DNA of 64,000 nt, from assembly GCF_051857475.1 (NCBI RefSeq), contig NZ_JBPZGZ010000001.1:248001-312000 (forward strand). Reading direction: 5' to 3'. Below the pieces are notes generated by a model, which was not told where the DNA came from, did no database searches, and was given only the letters and a program-made list of their open reading frames with translations. The position numbers were made by a program, and so were the translations under genes. Within the stretch, counting starts at the first letter, position 1. Each line of letters starts with the position of its first letter. The DNA is from Pelomonas sp051857475. GTDB lineage: Bacteria > Pseudomonadota > Gammaproteobacteria > Burkholderiales > Burkholderiaceae_C. Positions 35,980 through 43,748 of the stretch are shown piece by piece.

Positions 35980-36477
35980 CTAGTCGTCGAACCCAGGGAA
36001 GAGCCGGCTGGGAAACACCATGCTTTGCGTGGTCCGCAGCACGACGCCGTCCTTGAAATGCACGTTGAAGCGCATGCCATAGCCGGTCTGGTCGGGTTCG
36101 ATGGTCCAGTCCCAGACGTCCTCGCCACTGAGGCGGAAGAACACCCGGCTGCGCTCGCGGCCCAGCAGGCGGCTGACCTGCTCCGGCGTCATGCCGGGTT
36201 CGATGCGGGCGCGGCCTGCGGGCGAGAGGCCATCCTGGACGCCAACCAACTGGCCGTCCGCTGTAAAGCGGACCATGTAGGTGTGGCGACCCATGGGCTG
36301 GGTCGAGTACTCCAGCGTGCGGCCGCCATCGCTCTCGGGCCAGACGCGGCTGGGCTGGCCGTAGATCGCGACCACATCCGCCTCGCGGCTGACGCCCGGC
36401 TGCAGCCGCGCATCCCGGTCCGGCGTCGCGCAGCCGGCGAGCAATGCGGTACAGAGGGCGAGGGCGGCAAGGCGCAT
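35980..36477 (-). CDS. SmpA/OmlA-like lipoprotein
   Basis: A 165-residue lipoprotein. ATG 36477 gives the lipoprotein signal MRLAALALCTALLAGCATPD. Two repeats of the SmpA/BamE-type motif are visible: LQPGVSREADVVAIYGQPSR and IEPGMTPEQVSRLLGRERS, each a helix-turn-G.P unit followed by beta strands (EYSTQPMGRHTYMVRFTADG; WDWTIEPDQTGYGMRFNVHF). It may be a periplasmic or outer-membrane BamE-like factor. It begins 7 bp after the pyrD stop, so it is likely co-transcribed. Confidence 0.87.
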   Translation of the reverse strand: MRLAALALCTALLAGCATPDRDARLQPGVSREADVVAIYGQPSRVWPESDGGRTLEYSTQPMGRHTYMVRFTADGQLVGVQDGLSPAGRARIEPGMTPEQVSRLLGRERSRVFFRLSGEDVWDWTIEPDQTGYGMRFNVHFKDGVVLRTTQSMVFPSRLFPGFDD

Positions 36478-36484
36478 GGGCTTC

Positions 36485-37525
36485 TCAGCGTTTGGCCAGC
36501 GCCCTCGCGCAGTCGCTGACGAGGGCCGGCCCCTTGTAGATGAGGCCGGTGTAGACCTGCACAAGGTCGGCACCGGCCTCGATCTTGGCACGGGCGTCGG
36601 CCCCGCTCATGACGCCGCCCACACCGATGATGGGGTAGCCGGCGGGCAGGGCGGCGCGCAGCAGGCGAATGACACGGTTGCTGGCCTCGAAGACCGGCGC
36701 GCCCGACAGGCCGCCCATCTCGTTGGCGTGGGCCAGGCCCTGCACCTTGTCGCGGGTGATGGTCGTGTTGGTCGCGATGACACCGTCGATGCCATTGGCC
36801 TTCAGCGTCTGGGCGATGACGGCCACCTGGTCTTCCTCCAGGTCGGGCGCGATCTTGACGAACATCGGCACGCGCCGGCTGCTCTGGGCGTCGAGCTGCT
36901 GCTTGCGCTGCTGCAGCTTGCCGAGCAGCGCATCCAGGGCCTCGTCACTCTGCAGCGCTCGCAGGTTCTTGGTGTTGGGGCTGGAGATGTTGACGGTGAT
37001 GTAGTCGGCATGCGGGTGCACGCCTTCCAGGCCCAGCAGGTAGTCGTCCGCCGCGTTCTCGATGGGCGTGGCGGCGTTCTTGCCGATGTTCAGCCCCAGG
37101 ATGCCGCCGGCCTTGCGGAAGCTGTGGGCGCGCTTCACATTGGCGATGAAGCTCTGCAGGCCCTCGTTGTTGAAGCCCAGGCGGTTGATCAGCGCATTCG
37201 CCTCGGGCAGGCGGAACATGCGTGGCTTGTCGTTGCCCGGCTGGCCCTTGGGCGTCACCGTGCCGACCTCGATGAAGCCGAAGCCCATCGCGCCCAGGCC
37301 GTCGATGCAGCGACCGTTCTTGTCCAGGCCGGCGGCCAGCCCGATGCGGTTGGGAAAGCGCAGGCCGGCGACGGTCACGGCGTCGCTGACGCGCTCGCCG
37401 CACCACAGCAGCTGGGCCGGCGTGTTCTGCAGCCTGGCGATGCTGCCCAGCGTCAGTTCATGGGCGTGTTCGGGGTCCAGGCCGAACAGGAAGGGGCGGG
37501 AGAGGGCGTAGGGGATCAGCGGCAT
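36485..37525 (-). CDS. pyrD: Dihydroorotate dehydrogenase (quinone), class 2
   Basis: A 346-residue membrane-associated FMN enzyme that oxidises dihydroorotate to orotate in pyrimidine synthesis. FPNRIGLAAGLDKNGRCID, EVGTVTPKGQPGNDKPRMFR, NRLGFNNEG, the catalytic Ser segment TVNISSPNTKNLR and IIGVGGVMSGADARAKI are all typical. The hydrophobic N-terminus (MPLIPYALSRPFLFGLDPEH) is the class 2 membrane and quinone-binding part. Confidence 0.96.
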   Translation of the reverse strand: MPLIPYALSRPFLFGLDPEHAHELTLGSIARLQNTPAQLLWCGERVSDAVTVAGLRFPNRIGLAAGLDKNGRCIDGLGAMGFGFIEVGTVTPKGQPGNDKPRMFRLPEANALINRLGFNNEGLQSFIANVKRAHSFRKAGGILGLNIGKNAATPIENAADDYLLGLEGVHPHADYITVNISSPNTKNLRALQSDEALDALLGKLQQRKQQLDAQSSRRVPMFVKIAPDLEEDQVAVIAQTLKANGIDGVIATNTTITRDKVQGLAHANEMGGLSGAPVFEASNRVIRLLRAALPAGYPIIGVGGVMSGADARAKIEAGADLVQVYTGLIYKGPALVSDCARALAKR

Positions 37526-37539
37526 AGCCCGCGATTCTC

Positions 37540-38490
37540 TCAGCCAGCGTCCGGCCGGTCCCAGGGGGGCAGCTCGCCCATCTTCTCCAGCATGAAGTCG
37601 ATCAGGGCGCGGACCTTGGGCGCCGGGTGGCGGCTGGGCAGATAGACGGCATAGAGGGTGTCGGCATCGGCCAGGCCGCCGATGGGTTGCCAGCCGTGCA
37701 GAACGGCCTTGAGCCGCCCCGCGCGCAGGTCGGCGCCCACGGCATAGGTGGGCAGCACGGCCAGGCCCAGGCCGGCCAGGGCGGCCACGCGCAGGGATTC
37801 GCTGCTGTTGGCCGTCAGCCCACTTTCGAAGCGCAGGGCGCCGCGGGTCTCGACGTCGACTTCGCCGTGCTCGGCATGGCGGAATCGCCAGCGGTCGGGC
37901 GACTGCAGATAGCCAAAGCGCAGGCAGCGGTGGCCGGTGATGTCTTCGACGGCTTGCGGCTCGCCATGGGCCTCGAGGTAGGCCGGTGCTGCGCAGAGCA
38001 CAAAGTGGATGGCCGCCAGGCGCCGCGCCACCAGGCCGTCCGACGGCTTGTGGGTCAGGCGCAGCACGACGTCGAAGCCTTCCTCGGCCAAATCGACATA
38101 GCGGTCGTTCAGCCCCAGCACGACATCGATCTGCGGATGGCGCGCACAGAACTCGGCCATCAGCGCCGTGAACTGCAGATTGCCGAAAGCGGTGGACACC
38201 GACAGGCGCAGCACCCCGCGCGGCTCGTCGCGGCGGCCGGCCAGTTCGGTCTCCAGGGCCAGCGACTCGTCCAGCAGCCGCAGTGCGCGCTCGTACACGG
38301 CTCGGCCTTCGGCCGTCGGGCTGACGCTGCGCGTCGTGCGGTGCAGCAATCGGGTGCCGAGCTGGTCCTCCAGCCTCACCACCTGCTTGCTGACGGCCGA
38401 CTTGGTCGTGCCCAGCAGGCGCGCGGCGCCCGAGAAGCCGCGTGCATCGACGACGCGGGCAAAGGCTTGCAGATCCTCGAGACGTCCCAT
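37540..38490 (-). CDS. LysR family transcriptional regulator
   Basis: A 316-residue regulator. The N-terminal winged helix (MGRLEDLQAFARVVDARGFS, then AARLLGTTKSAVSKQVVRLE) is followed by the effector domain (PRGVLRLSVSTAFGNLQFTA, PQIDVVLGLNDRYVDLAEEG, FDVVLRL). The sequence is of the CrgA/DmlR-like group. It is divergent from the EamA transporter gene, the usual target arrangement for LysR proteins. Its stop is 14 bp from pyrD, so pyrD may receive read-through. Confidence 0.92.
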   Translation of the reverse strand: MGRLEDLQAFARVVDARGFSGAARLLGTTKSAVSKQVVRLEDQLGTRLLHRTTRSVSPTAEGRAVYERALRLLDESLALETELAGRRDEPRGVLRLSVSTAFGNLQFTALMAEFCARHPQIDVVLGLNDRYVDLAEEGFDVVLRLTHKPSDGLVARRLAAIHFVLCAAPAYLEAHGEPQAVEDITGHRCLRFGYLQSPDRWRFRHAEHGEVDVETRGALRFESGLTANSSESLRVAALAGLGLAVLPTYAVGADLRAGRLKAVLHGWQPIGGLADADTLYAVYLPSRHPAPKVRALIDFMLEKMGELPPWDRPDAG

Positions 38491-38592
38491 GGTGATTGGG
38501 TTCCTTTTGGAAACTCTGAAACGATTTTCTGATGGATTGTGTCTTGTTTGGTTGATTTCTAGAGTGCAGCCATGCCTTCTCAAGGAGCCGTC
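38491..38592. promoter_or_regulatory. Divergent LysR/EamA control region
   Basis: This AT-richer 102-bp gap contains TTCC-N4-GGAA (38501-38512) and GAAA-CGAT-TTTC (38518-38529), two small dyads that are candidate LysR boxes. A clear AAGGAG site for the EamA gene lies at 38582-38587. No confident -10/-35 pair is seen. Confidence 0.4.
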
Positions 38593-39519
38593 ATGTCCAC
38601 CTCCACCCTGTCGTCCTGCATGGCCCGGTCCTTCCAGCCCAGCCGGCTCGAGCGCCTGCTTAGCGCCGCGGCGGCTTCCAGCCTGCCGTTGCTCTTCATC
38701 CTGCTGTGGAGCAGCGGCTATGTGGCCGGCAAGCTGGCCCTGCCGCACACCGGTCCGCTGACGCTGTTGACGCTGCGCTTCGGCCTCGCCGCCGTCGTGC
38801 TGCTGGCCGTGGCCGCTGGCACCGGTGCACCCTGGCCGCATCGCGCCCGCGGCTGGGGCCATCTGGCCGTTGTCGGGCTGCTGATGCAGGTGCTGCACTT
38901 CTCCTGCATCTACTTCGCGCTGCAATGGGGCCTGAGCGCCGGCGTGGCCGGCCTGCTGATCGGCCTGATGCCGCTGGCCACGGCCCTGGGCGCTCACCTG
39001 TGGCTGGCCGAGCGCATCGGCCGGCGTCAGTTGCTGGCCCTGTTCGGCGGCTTGGCCGGCGTGGGCCTGGTCATTGCCGACAAGCCGCTGAACGGCGCCT
39101 GGACGGCCTACGCCGTCGCCGGCCTGGGCCTGCTGGGCCTGGTGGCTGGCACGCTCTACCAGAAGCGTTTCTGCGCCCACATGGACCTGCGCAGCGGCGC
39201 CGGCGTGCAGATGGCGGTGTCGGCCCTGGCCGTGGCAGCCATCGCGTGGCCGACCGAGCATTTCGCGATCGACTGGGCGCCCGAGCTGATCGGCTCCTGG
39301 CTGTGGCTGGGCCTGGTCAACTCCATCGGCGCCTTCAGCCTGATGTTCATCATGATCCGCCGCGGCCAGGCGGGGCAGGTGGCGCGGCTGTTTTTCCTGA
39401 TCCCGGGCGTGTCGGCGCTGATGGGTTTCGTGCTGCTCGGCGAGCGCCTGGAGCCCCTGGCCCTGGCCGGTTTTGGGCTCTCTGCGCTGGCCGTGTGCTT
39501 CGCGGCCGCCAAGCGGTGA
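38593..39519 (+). CDS. EamA/DMT family exporter
   Basis: A 308-residue inner-membrane protein with about 10 hydrophobic segments and two EamA repeats: LFILLWSSGYVAGKLALPHT in the first half, and GTLYQKRFCAHMDLRSGAG at the start of the second. ATG 38593 is preferred over 38572 because AAGGAG lies 5 bp ahead of it. Relatives export amino acids, nucleosides or other metabolites; the substrate is unknown. Regulation by the divergent LysR protein is likely. Confidence 0.9.
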   Translation: MSTSTLSSCMARSFQPSRLERLLSAAAASSLPLLFILLWSSGYVAGKLALPHTGPLTLLTLRFGLAAVVLLAVAAGTGAPWPHRARGWGHLAVVGLLMQVLHFSCIYFALQWGLSAGVAGLLIGLMPLATALGAHLWLAERIGRRQLLALFGGLAGVGLVIADKPLNGAWTAYAVAGLGLLGLVAGTLYQKRFCAHMDLRSGAGVQMAVSALAVAAIAWPTEHFAIDWAPELIGSWLWLGLVNSIGAFSLMFIMIRRGQAGQVARLFFLIPGVSALMGFVLLGERLEPLALAGFGLSALAVCFAAAKR

Positions 39520-39549
39520 AAATGCAGGGCTTCCTGGAGCCCCTGCATC

Positions 39550-40671
39550 ATGAAACCTCTCGACGACCCCCGCCACGACCGTGAAGCCGGCTCCCGCGAC
39601 GAAACCCGCGACACCACGCGCACCGACGACACCCGCATCGGCGCCGTCCGCGCCCTGATCAGCCCGGCCCTGCTGCTGGAAGAGTTGGCCATCCCCGACG
39701 CGACGCTGGAGCTGGTCGAGCGTGCCCGCCAGGAGATCAGCGACGTGCTGCACGGCCGCGACGACCGCCTGCTCGTCATCGTCGGCCCCTGCTCCATCCA
39801 CGACCACGACCAGGCGATGGACTACGCTCGCCTGCTCAAGGTGGCGCGTGACGAGCTCAAGCGCGACCTGCTCATCGTCATGCGTGTCTACTTCGAGAAG
39901 CCGCGCACGACGGTGGGCTGGAAGGGCTATATCAACGACCCGCGCCTGGACGGCAGCTTCCACATGAACGAAGGCCTGCGCCTGGCCCGCCAGCTGCTGC
40001 TGGACGTCAACGGCCTGGGCCTGCCGGCCGGCACCGAGTTCCTGGACCTGCTGTCGCCGCAATACATCTCCGACCTCATCGCCTGGGGCGCCATCGGCGC
40101 GCGCACCACCGAGAGTCAGAGCCATCGCCAGCTGGCCTCGGGCCTGAGCTGTCCGGTGGGCTTCAAGAACGGCACCGACGGCGGCATCAAGGTCGCCAGC
40201 GACGCCGTGCTGGCTGCCAGCAGCGCCCACGCCTTCATGGGCATGACCAAGATGGGCACGGCCGCCATCTTCGAGACCCGCGGCAACCAGGACTGCCACG
40301 TCATCCTGCGCGGCGGCAAGGCGCCCAACTACGACGCCGCTTCGGTCAACGCGGCCTGCGACGCGCTGAAAACATCGGGCCTGCGCGAGCAGGTCATGAT
40401 CGACTTCTCGCACGCCAACTCCAGCAAGAAGTACGAGCGTCAGGTCGACGTCGGCCATGACGTGGCGGGTCAGATCGCCGGCGGCGATGCACGCATCACC
40501 GGCGTCATGATCGAAAGCCATCTGCAGCCCGGCCGCCAGGACCTGGCCGAGGGCCAGACCAAGGCCGACCTCAAGCCCGGCGTGTCCATCACCGATGCCT
40601 GCCTGGGCTGGGCCCAGACCGAGCCGCTGCTGCGCGAACTGGCTGCGGCCGTCCAGAAGCGCCGCGGCTGA
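39550..40671 (+). CDS. 3-deoxy-7-phosphoheptulonate synthase (DAHP synthase, class I)
   Basis: A 373-residue enzyme that joins phosphoenolpyruvate and erythrose-4-phosphate, the first step of aromatic amino acid synthesis. LVIVGPCSIHDHDQAMDYAR, VYFEKPRTTVGWKGYINDP, GARTTESQSHRQLASGLSCP, VGFKNGTDG and IDFSHANSSK are the class I motifs, including the metal-site Cys and His. It belongs to the AroF/G/H type; which amino acid inhibits it cannot be told. It is followed 8 bp after the stop by copy 1 of the dispersed repeat. Confidence 0.94.
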   Translation: MKPLDDPRHDREAGSRDETRDTTRTDDTRIGAVRALISPALLLEELAIPDATLELVERARQEISDVLHGRDDRLLVIVGPCSIHDHDQAMDYARLLKVARDELKRDLLIVMRVYFEKPRTTVGWKGYINDPRLDGSFHMNEGLRLARQLLLDVNGLGLPAGTEFLDLLSPQYISDLIAWGAIGARTTESQSHRQLASGLSCPVGFKNGTDGGIKVASDAVLAASSAHAFMGMTKMGTAAIFETRGNQDCHVILRGGKAPNYDAASVNAACDALKTSGLREQVMIDFSHANSSKKYERQVDVGHDVAGQIAGGDARITGVMIESHLQPGRQDLAEGQTKADLKPGVSITDACLGWAQTEPLLRELAAAVQKRRG

Positions 40672-40678
40672 ACTGTTT

Positions 40679-40816
40679 GCCCCTCGCCCAGTCCTGCCGC
40701 GCTGAACGCCGGCAGTCTGGTCGGTCCCCCGAGGGGACGGCGATGCTTGCGACGTCGAGTCGCAAGCACATCGCCTGAGCGGGCCGGCTAGCGAGCGGCC
40801 CGTCGCTCGGCCCGCA
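40679..40816 (+). repeat. Dispersed multi-stem intergenic repeat, copy 1
   Basis: About 138 bp. From left to right: GCCCCTCG; a nested stem CCAG/CTGG around CTGCCG/CGGCAG; GTCCCC/GGGGAC (40724-40738); a long stem GGCGAT + GCTTGCGAC, loop GTCGA, GTCGCAAGC + AC bulge + ATCGCC (40739-40775); then GCGGGCCGGCTAG...CGGCCCGC. It begins 8 bp after the DAHP synthase stop. Copies 2 (47441-47561) and 3 (61341-61475) are in the opposite orientation and share the layout; 58434-58506 is a variant. The rest of the gap to 40943 (127 bp) holds no feature I can name. Confidence 0.85.
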
Positions 40817-40943
40817 CGAAAACGCCTGACGCCCACTGGGCGCCGTTCACGCCCGCTGCCACCCACCCGTCGCAGCGCGCTCGCGCCGCGGCGGCGCGGT
40901 TTCCATCATTCAGCCATCCCAACCGCTGAATCTGGAGACCGCG

Positions 40944-41375
40944 ATGAAGAAACAAGCCTTGGCCACCGCTGCCTTGTCGGCCCTGCTGCCCCTGTGCAGT
41001 CACGCTGCCGATGTCACCCTTGAGGTGGAAGGCCTGGACACCACGCGCCTGCAAGGCGCCACGCTGATGGTGGCCGTCTTCACCGAGCCTGCGAGCTGGC
41101 TGCGCCAACCGCAGTCCGGCCATCGCTTCAGCCTCGATACCGCCGCTGGCGGCAAGCTGAGCGTCGTGCTCAAGGACCTGCCCGAAGGTCCCCTGGCCAT
41201 CAGCCTGTTCCAGGACGCCAATGCCAATGGCCGCCTGGACATGAATGCCATGGGGATCCCCGTCGAGCCTTTCGGCTTCTCCAACAACGCGGCCGGCAAC
41301 TTCGGCCCGCCGAAGTTCGAACAGGCCGTCGTGACGCCGGTCGCCGGCGCGCCCGTCAAGGTCAAGCTGAACTGA
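40944..41375 (+). CDS. Secreted DUF2141 domain protein
   Basis: A 143-residue protein with signal peptide (ALATAALSALLPLCSHAAD). The DUF2141 fold is recognisable from LFQDANANGRLDMNAMGIP and EPFGFSNNAAGNFGPPKFEQ, a calcium-loop-like D-x-N-x-N-G segment followed by the family's GIP.EP.GFSNN motif. The function of DUF2141 is not known. It stands 11 bp before a carotenoid-oxygenase gene and is probably co-transcribed. GGAGACCGCG gives a good ribosome site. Confidence 0.92.
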   Translation: MKKQALATAALSALLPLCSHAADVTLEVEGLDTTRLQGATLMVAVFTEPASWLRQPQSGHRFSLDTAAGGKLSVVLKDLPEGPLAISLFQDANANGRLDMNAMGIPVEPFGFSNNAAGNFGPPKFEQAVVTPVAGAPVKVKLN

Positions 41376-41386
41376 GGGTGGCGGCC

Positions 41387-42868
41387 ATGAGCACGACACG
41401 TCGTTCCCTCCTCGGTGCCTTGCTGGCAGGCGCCTTCAGCCCCGAGCTGCTGGCTCTGGGCCTGCCGGCCGACGGCTTTGCAGCCGATGCGCCCGAGCTG
41501 GCGCCGCTGCATGGCCTCAGTGGCGAGGACCTCGACGCCGGCGCCGTCGTCGAGGGGCGCCTGCCAGTGGCCCTGCGTGGCCGCTATTTCCGCAACGGCC
41601 CCGGCCTGATGCAGCGAGCCGACAAGCGCTACCGCCACTGGTTCGACGGTGACGGCCTCGTGCAGTCCTGGCAACTGCAGGACGGCCGCGCCAGCCATCG
41701 TGCCCGCTTCGTACAGACCGACAAGTTCCGCGCCGAGCAGGAAGCAGGCCGCTTCCTGCTGCCCGCCTTCGGCACGGCCATCAGGGCCGAGAGGCCCGTG
41801 CGCGGGCCGGACAGCGTCAACGCCGCCAACACCAGCGTGCTGATGCAGGGCGATCACCTCTACGCGCTGTGGGAAGGCGGCAGCGCCTACGAACTGGACC
41901 CGGCCACGCTGGCCACGCGCGGCGTCAAGACTTGGGCGCCGGAGCTGCGCGGCATGCCGTTCTCGGCCCATCCCAAGGTCGAGCCCGATGGCACGGTGTG
42001 GAACTTCGGCACGGCCAGTGGCCGCCTGGCTCTCTACCAGATCGATGCCGCCGGCAAGGTGCGCCGCCACGCGGTGCTGGACGACATCGCCGCGCCGGCC
42101 ATGCTGCACGACTTCGCCGTGTCGCAGCGCCATCTCGTCTTCCTGCTCGCGCCCATCCAGCTGGACATGGCGGCCGTGCGGGGCGGCGAGTCCATGCTGG
42201 GAGCCATGCGCTGGGGTGCCGACCAGCCGACCCGCGTCCTCGTCATCGACAAGGCCGATTTCTCGCGCCGCCGTATCTTCGAGATGCCAGCCTGCCATGT
42301 CTTCCACTTTGGCAATGCCTGGGACGATGGCCGGCTGCTGCGTGTCGACTATGTGCAGGGTGTGGCGCTTCCGGAATTCAACGCGAGCGCCGAACGCATG
42401 ATGCGCGGTGAGCGCACCGGCCGCGAGGCGTCGACGCCGCGGGTGCTGGAAATCGACCTGCAGAGCGGTCGCCTGGCCGTGGCCGCGCGCGACGAGTCGG
42501 TGGAGTTCCCCGTCGTCGATCCACGGGTCGTGGCCCAGCGGCATCGCTTCGTCTGGTACCCGACCGCCGTCGAGACCGGCGCGCGCTGGGGCTTCAACGG
42601 CCTGATGCGCCTGGACATCGAAACCGGCGCCCGCGAGCGCTTCAGCTTCGGTGCGGACACCGTCGTCGAGGAGCATGTGCTGGTGCCCAAGCCGGGCAGC
42701 ACCCGGGAAGGCGAGGGCTGGCTGATCGGCATGGGCTATGACGTGAAGCGCCGCCGCAGCTTCCTCAGCGTCTTCGACGCCCTGCGTCTGGCCGACGGTC
42801 CGCTGGCCCGGGCCTGGCTGCCCTACGCCGTGCCCTACGGCTTCCACGGCAAGTTCTACGCCACCTGA
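41387..42868 (+). CDS. Carotenoid oxygenase family protein with Tat signal
   Basis: A 493-residue seven-bladed propeller enzyme (RPE65/CCO family) that cleaves double bonds of carotenoids or stilbene-like compounds with non-haem iron. GRYFRNGPGLMQ and HWFDGDGLVQSW mark the start. The four iron histidines are visible in FSAHPKVEPDG, MLHDFAVS, CHVFHFGNAW and the C-terminal YGFHGKFYAT. ATG 41387 gives STTRRSLLGALLAGAF, a twin-arginine signal, so it would be folded before export. A GTG 9 bp earlier is the alternative. Exported CCOs are less common than cytosolic ones. Confidence 0.92.
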   Translation: MSTTRRSLLGALLAGAFSPELLALGLPADGFAADAPELAPLHGLSGEDLDAGAVVEGRLPVALRGRYFRNGPGLMQRADKRYRHWFDGDGLVQSWQLQDGRASHRARFVQTDKFRAEQEAGRFLLPAFGTAIRAERPVRGPDSVNAANTSVLMQGDHLYALWEGGSAYELDPATLATRGVKTWAPELRGMPFSAHPKVEPDGTVWNFGTASGRLALYQIDAAGKVRRHAVLDDIAAPAMLHDFAVSQRHLVFLLAPIQLDMAAVRGGESMLGAMRWGADQPTRVLVIDKADFSRRRIFEMPACHVFHFGNAWDDGRLLRVDYVQGVALPEFNASAERMMRGERTGREASTPRVLEIDLQSGRLAVAARDESVEFPVVDPRVVAQRHRFVWYPTAVETGARWGFNGLMRLDIETGARERFSFGADTVVEEHVLVPKPGSTREGEGWLIGMGYDVKRRRSFLSVFDALRLADGPLARAWLPYAVPYGFHGKFYAT

Positions 42869-42911
42869 GCCCCAAGCCCCCTGCGTCTGGGACAGGGCAG
42901 GGGACTCCACA

Positions 42912-42940
42912 TTGACAGCCACCCCCCGCCCCCCTATCGT
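42912..42940 (+). promoter_or_regulatory. Sigma-70 promoter of the GH16/PEP-CTERM operon
   Basis: TTGACA (42912-42917), a 17-bp spacer, and TATCGT (42935-42940). The -35 is perfect and the -10 matches 4 of 6 positions. The expected start of transcription, near 42947, is directly before the twin palindromic operators. Confidence 0.75.
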
Positions 42941-42953
42941 CCGCGCCGTTTGT

Positions 42954-42980
42954 TGAAAGCGCTTTCAGAAAGCGCTTTCA
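42954..42980 (+). promoter_or_regulatory. Twin LacI-family operators (GAAAGCGCTTTC)
   Basis: Two perfect 12-bp palindromes GAAAGCGCTTTC at 42955-42966 and 42968-42979, centres 13 bp apart; the first extends to TGAAAGCGCTTTCA. The central CG and flanking symmetric AAAG/CTTT are the style of LacI/GalR repressor sites used for sugar regulons in proteobacteria. The position just after the start of transcription suits repression. No LacI gene is in the window. Confidence 0.8.
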
Positions 42981-43059
42981 CTTTCGGCGACCGGCAGCAG
43001 TTCGTCGTCGCCTCGTTCCGGGATTTCTATTTCCCCGCCAAAACCATGGAGACGACAAC

Positions 43060-43731
43060 ATGCTGAATCTGAAAACCTGCGTGGCGATAGCCGCGCTCGC
43101 TGTCGCCGGCACTGCCGGCGCAGCCACGACCAACGCCTTTGCCAACGGCGGCTTCGAGAATGCCGGTGGCCCAGGCCAGCTCGCCGCTGGCTGGCTGACG
43201 GCCGCCACCAGCAGCCCCGCCTCGTTGTCCAGCGACGCCCACAGCGGCAGCCATTCCCTGCTGCTGAGCGCCCCCAACGGCTTCGACGCCTCCATCGCGC
43301 TGCAGGATTCCGTCGGCCATGGCGGCATGCCGCTGCTCGGCGCCGCCAATGTGGGTGACACGCCCTGGCTGAGCTTCTGGGCCAAGGGCGATGCCAGCAC
43401 CACCGGCAATGCCTTCGTCACCCTGCGCTACATGGGCGCCAGCGGCATCCTCAGCACGGCCCTGAACCAGCAGTTCCAGAGCCAGCTCAACGCCGGCAGC
43501 TGGACGCAGATCAGCTTCCAGGCCGCTGCCATTCCCGCCGGCACGACCTCGGTCTTCATCGAGATCGGCACCGCCGTCGGTCCCATCCTGGACAACCGCG
43601 CCAACGCCGTTCTGGTCGACGACCTGCAGCTGGGCCTGCACACCGCCGCCGTGCCCGAACCGGGCAGCTATGCCCTGCTGCTGGCCGGCCTCGCCACCGC
43701 TGGCACCATCGCCCGTCGCCGCCGCGCCTGA
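43060..43731 (+). CDS. PEP-CTERM protein with carbohydrate-binding-like domain
   Basis: A 223-residue exported protein. The signal peptide ends at GAAT. The body (NAFANGGFENAGGPGQLAAG, AHSGSHSLLLS, WLSFWAKGD, TQISFQAAAIPAGTTSVFIE, VLVDDLQLG) has the typical order of a CBM4/9/22-like jelly-roll, with the final DD calcium/ligand strand. The C-terminus is VPEPGSYALLLAGLATAGTI followed by ARRRRA, the exosortase signal. It is the first gene behind the twin-operator promoter and may display glucan-binding activity at the surface. Confidence 0.9.
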   Translation: MLNLKTCVAIAALAVAGTAGAATTNAFANGGFENAGGPGQLAAGWLTAATSSPASLSSDAHSGSHSLLLSAPNGFDASIALQDSVGHGGMPLLGAANVGDTPWLSFWAKGDASTTGNAFVTLRYMGASGILSTALNQQFQSQLNAGSWTQISFQAAAIPAGTTSVFIEIGTAVGPILDNRANAVLVDDLQLGLHTAAVPEPGSYALLLAGLATAGTIARRRRA

Positions 43732-43748
43732 AGCCCAGGAGAACTCAC

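Noticed and set aside
38491..40866. Extension of the LysR gene frame far upstream through the EamA and DAHP synthase genes
   Set aside because: The regulator's natural start MGRLEDLQAFARVVDARGFS is at 38490; everything upstream is antisense to two real genes.
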